Assembly: GCF_010586825.1 (NCBI RefSeq)
Contig: NZ_JAAAGB010000012.1
Location: forward strand, 1-64,000
Direction: 5' to 3'
From: Draconibacterium mangrovi
GTDB lineage: Bacteria; Bacteroidota; Bacteroidia; Bacteroidales; Prolixibacteraceae
DNA length: 64,000 nucleotides
Shown here: positions 63,398 through 64,000 of the stretch, one piece after another
How positions within the stretch are numbered: the first letter of the stretch is position 1
Layout of the letters: each line of letters starts with the position of its first letter
Position numbers and translations under genes: made by a program
Notes under the pieces: model-generated
Told to the model about the DNA's origin: nothing
Database searches by the model: none
What the model saw: the letters and a program-made list of their open reading frames with translations, nothing else

Positions 63398-64000
63398 ATG
63401 TTTCAGAAAGAGATTTACATCGAACGAAGAAAAGTTCTAAAGGAGAAAGTTGGGGAAGGATTGATTTTGTTGTTTGGAAACGACGAATCATCGATGAATT
63501 ATGCTGATAATACCTATCATTTCAGGCAAGACAGCACCTTTTTGTATTATTTTGGAATTCAGCATCCGGGTTTGGCTGCGGTAATCGATATCGATAACGA
63601 CAGGGAGATTATTTTCGGAAATGATTACACCATTGATGATATTGTTTGGATGGGGCCACAGCCTTCCATTGCTGATCGTGTCGCCCAATGTGGTGTGTCA
63701 ACGGTTTTTCCCATGAAAGAATTGGCATCGGTGGTGGAGAAAAGCAAGAAGATTCATTTTCTGCCGCTTTACCGCCCCGAGAATAAAATAAAGTTGCTCG
63801 AGCTGATTGATGTGGCGCCAAAAGATGTAGCCAACACGTACTCGTTGGAGTTGGTAAAAGCCGTTGTTAGCCAGCGTGAGATAAAATCACAAGAAGAGAT
63901 CGAACAGCTGCATCAGGCGGTTAACGTATCGGTTGATATGCACATTGCAGCCATGAAGTTTGCTCGTCCGGGAATGACGGAAGCACAGGTAGCTGCCGAA
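63398..64000 (+). CDS. M24 aminopeptidase P family protein (5' part)
   Basis: The frame is open from the ATG at 63398 to the window end without a stop, encoding 201 residues, so the 3' part is outside. The N-terminal domain is the creatinase-N-like domain of Xaa-Pro aminopeptidases: MFQKEIYIERRKVLKEKVGEG, FRQDSTFLYYFGIQHPGLAAVIDID, GNDYTIDDIVWMGPQPSIADR and the hinge ELIDVAPKDVANTYSLELVKAVVSQREIKSQEEIEQLHQAVNVSVDMH. The metal-binding pita-bread domain begins at the end of the window (AAMKFARPGMTEAQVAAE). It removes N-terminal residues next to proline. Confidence 0.88.
   Translation, partial: MFQKEIYIERRKVLKEKVGEGLILLFGNDESSMNYADNTYHFRQDSTFLYYFGIQHPGLAAVIDIDNDREIIFGNDYTIDDIVWMGPQPSIADRVAQCGVSTVFPMKELASVVEKSKKIHFLPLYRPENKIKLLELIDVAPKDVANTYSLELVKAVVSQREIKSQEEIEQLHQAVNVSVDMHIAAMKFARPGMTEAQVAAE

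Overview
The window comes from a Bacteroidota chromosome, most likely a Marinilabiliales/Prolixibacteraceae-type marine or sediment bacterium. The phylum call rests on a type IX secretion (T9SS) core (porP, gldK, gldL, gldM, gldN), a T9SS-sorted peptidase, GldA, a large-form IspG of about 620 residues, a DUF2723 membrane protein, and many -7 boxes matching the Bacteroidota consensus TAnnTTTG with little Shine-Dalgarno sequence. The family-level guess is inference from gene content and was not tested. Gene density is high and no insertion sequence, prophage or CRISPR array was seen.

Layout. 1-320: tandem 42-bp repeats. 458-9842: DUF2723 protein, purD, then a tight run of DUF6427 protein, carbamoyltransferase, tsaB and DUF3108 protein, then efp. 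10058-14723: a small secreted protein with three E-[DS]-W-M motifs, a CBM9/DUF5916 protein with a duplicated-domain partner, and a CDF-type transporter. 14813-16476: initiator tRNA and metK, the latter behind a possible SAM-II-like leader. 16541-23743: glycosyltransferase, gldA, ispG, a 41-bp palindromic tandem array, a flavin reductase and an M3 peptidase. 23947-29450: a small membrane protein, PBP1A and topA. 29503-38048: degenerate arginase-fold protein, porP/sprF, gldK, gldL, gldM, gldN and, after a terminator, a second GldK-like lipoprotein. 38082-40902: TonB-dependent receptor, NikR-like regulator lacking the nickel ligands, and an OsmC protein, with three copies of a 15-bp operator-like palindrome. 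40905-47148: T9SS-cargo M1 peptidase, ROK kinase, yidD, and a znuA-znuC-znuB operon ending in an eight-cysteine mini-protein. 47174-51494: amino-sugar operon (ROK regulator, NagB-PIG-L fusion, nagB). 51689-64000: PHP phosphoesterase, FNR-type oxidoreductase, LolA-like and OmpH-like envelope proteins, an MFS plus GH130 operon, DUF4395 protein, S15 and M1 peptidases, a lipoprotein, and the 5' part of an M24 peptidase.

How the genes fit together. Many products build or work in the envelope: peptidoglycan synthesis (PBP1A), protein insertion and chaperoning (YidD, OmpH/Skp, LolA-like), T9SS secretion plus one recognisable T9SS substrate, and several exported peptidases. Catabolic islands handle amino sugars and probably mannosides. 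Housekeeping functions (PurD, TsaB, EF-P, MetK, IspG, TopA, tRNA-fMet) are interspersed.

The strongest undescribed signal is the NikR-like/TonB-receptor locus: a regulator with the NikR fold layout but none of the four nickel ligands, next to three near-identical palindromes placed upstream of itself and of the receptor gene. Also notable are the E-[DS]-W-M triplicate protein, the two unrelated 41/42-bp arrays with dyad cores, the duplicated GldK and the Cys8 mini-protein in the zinc operon.
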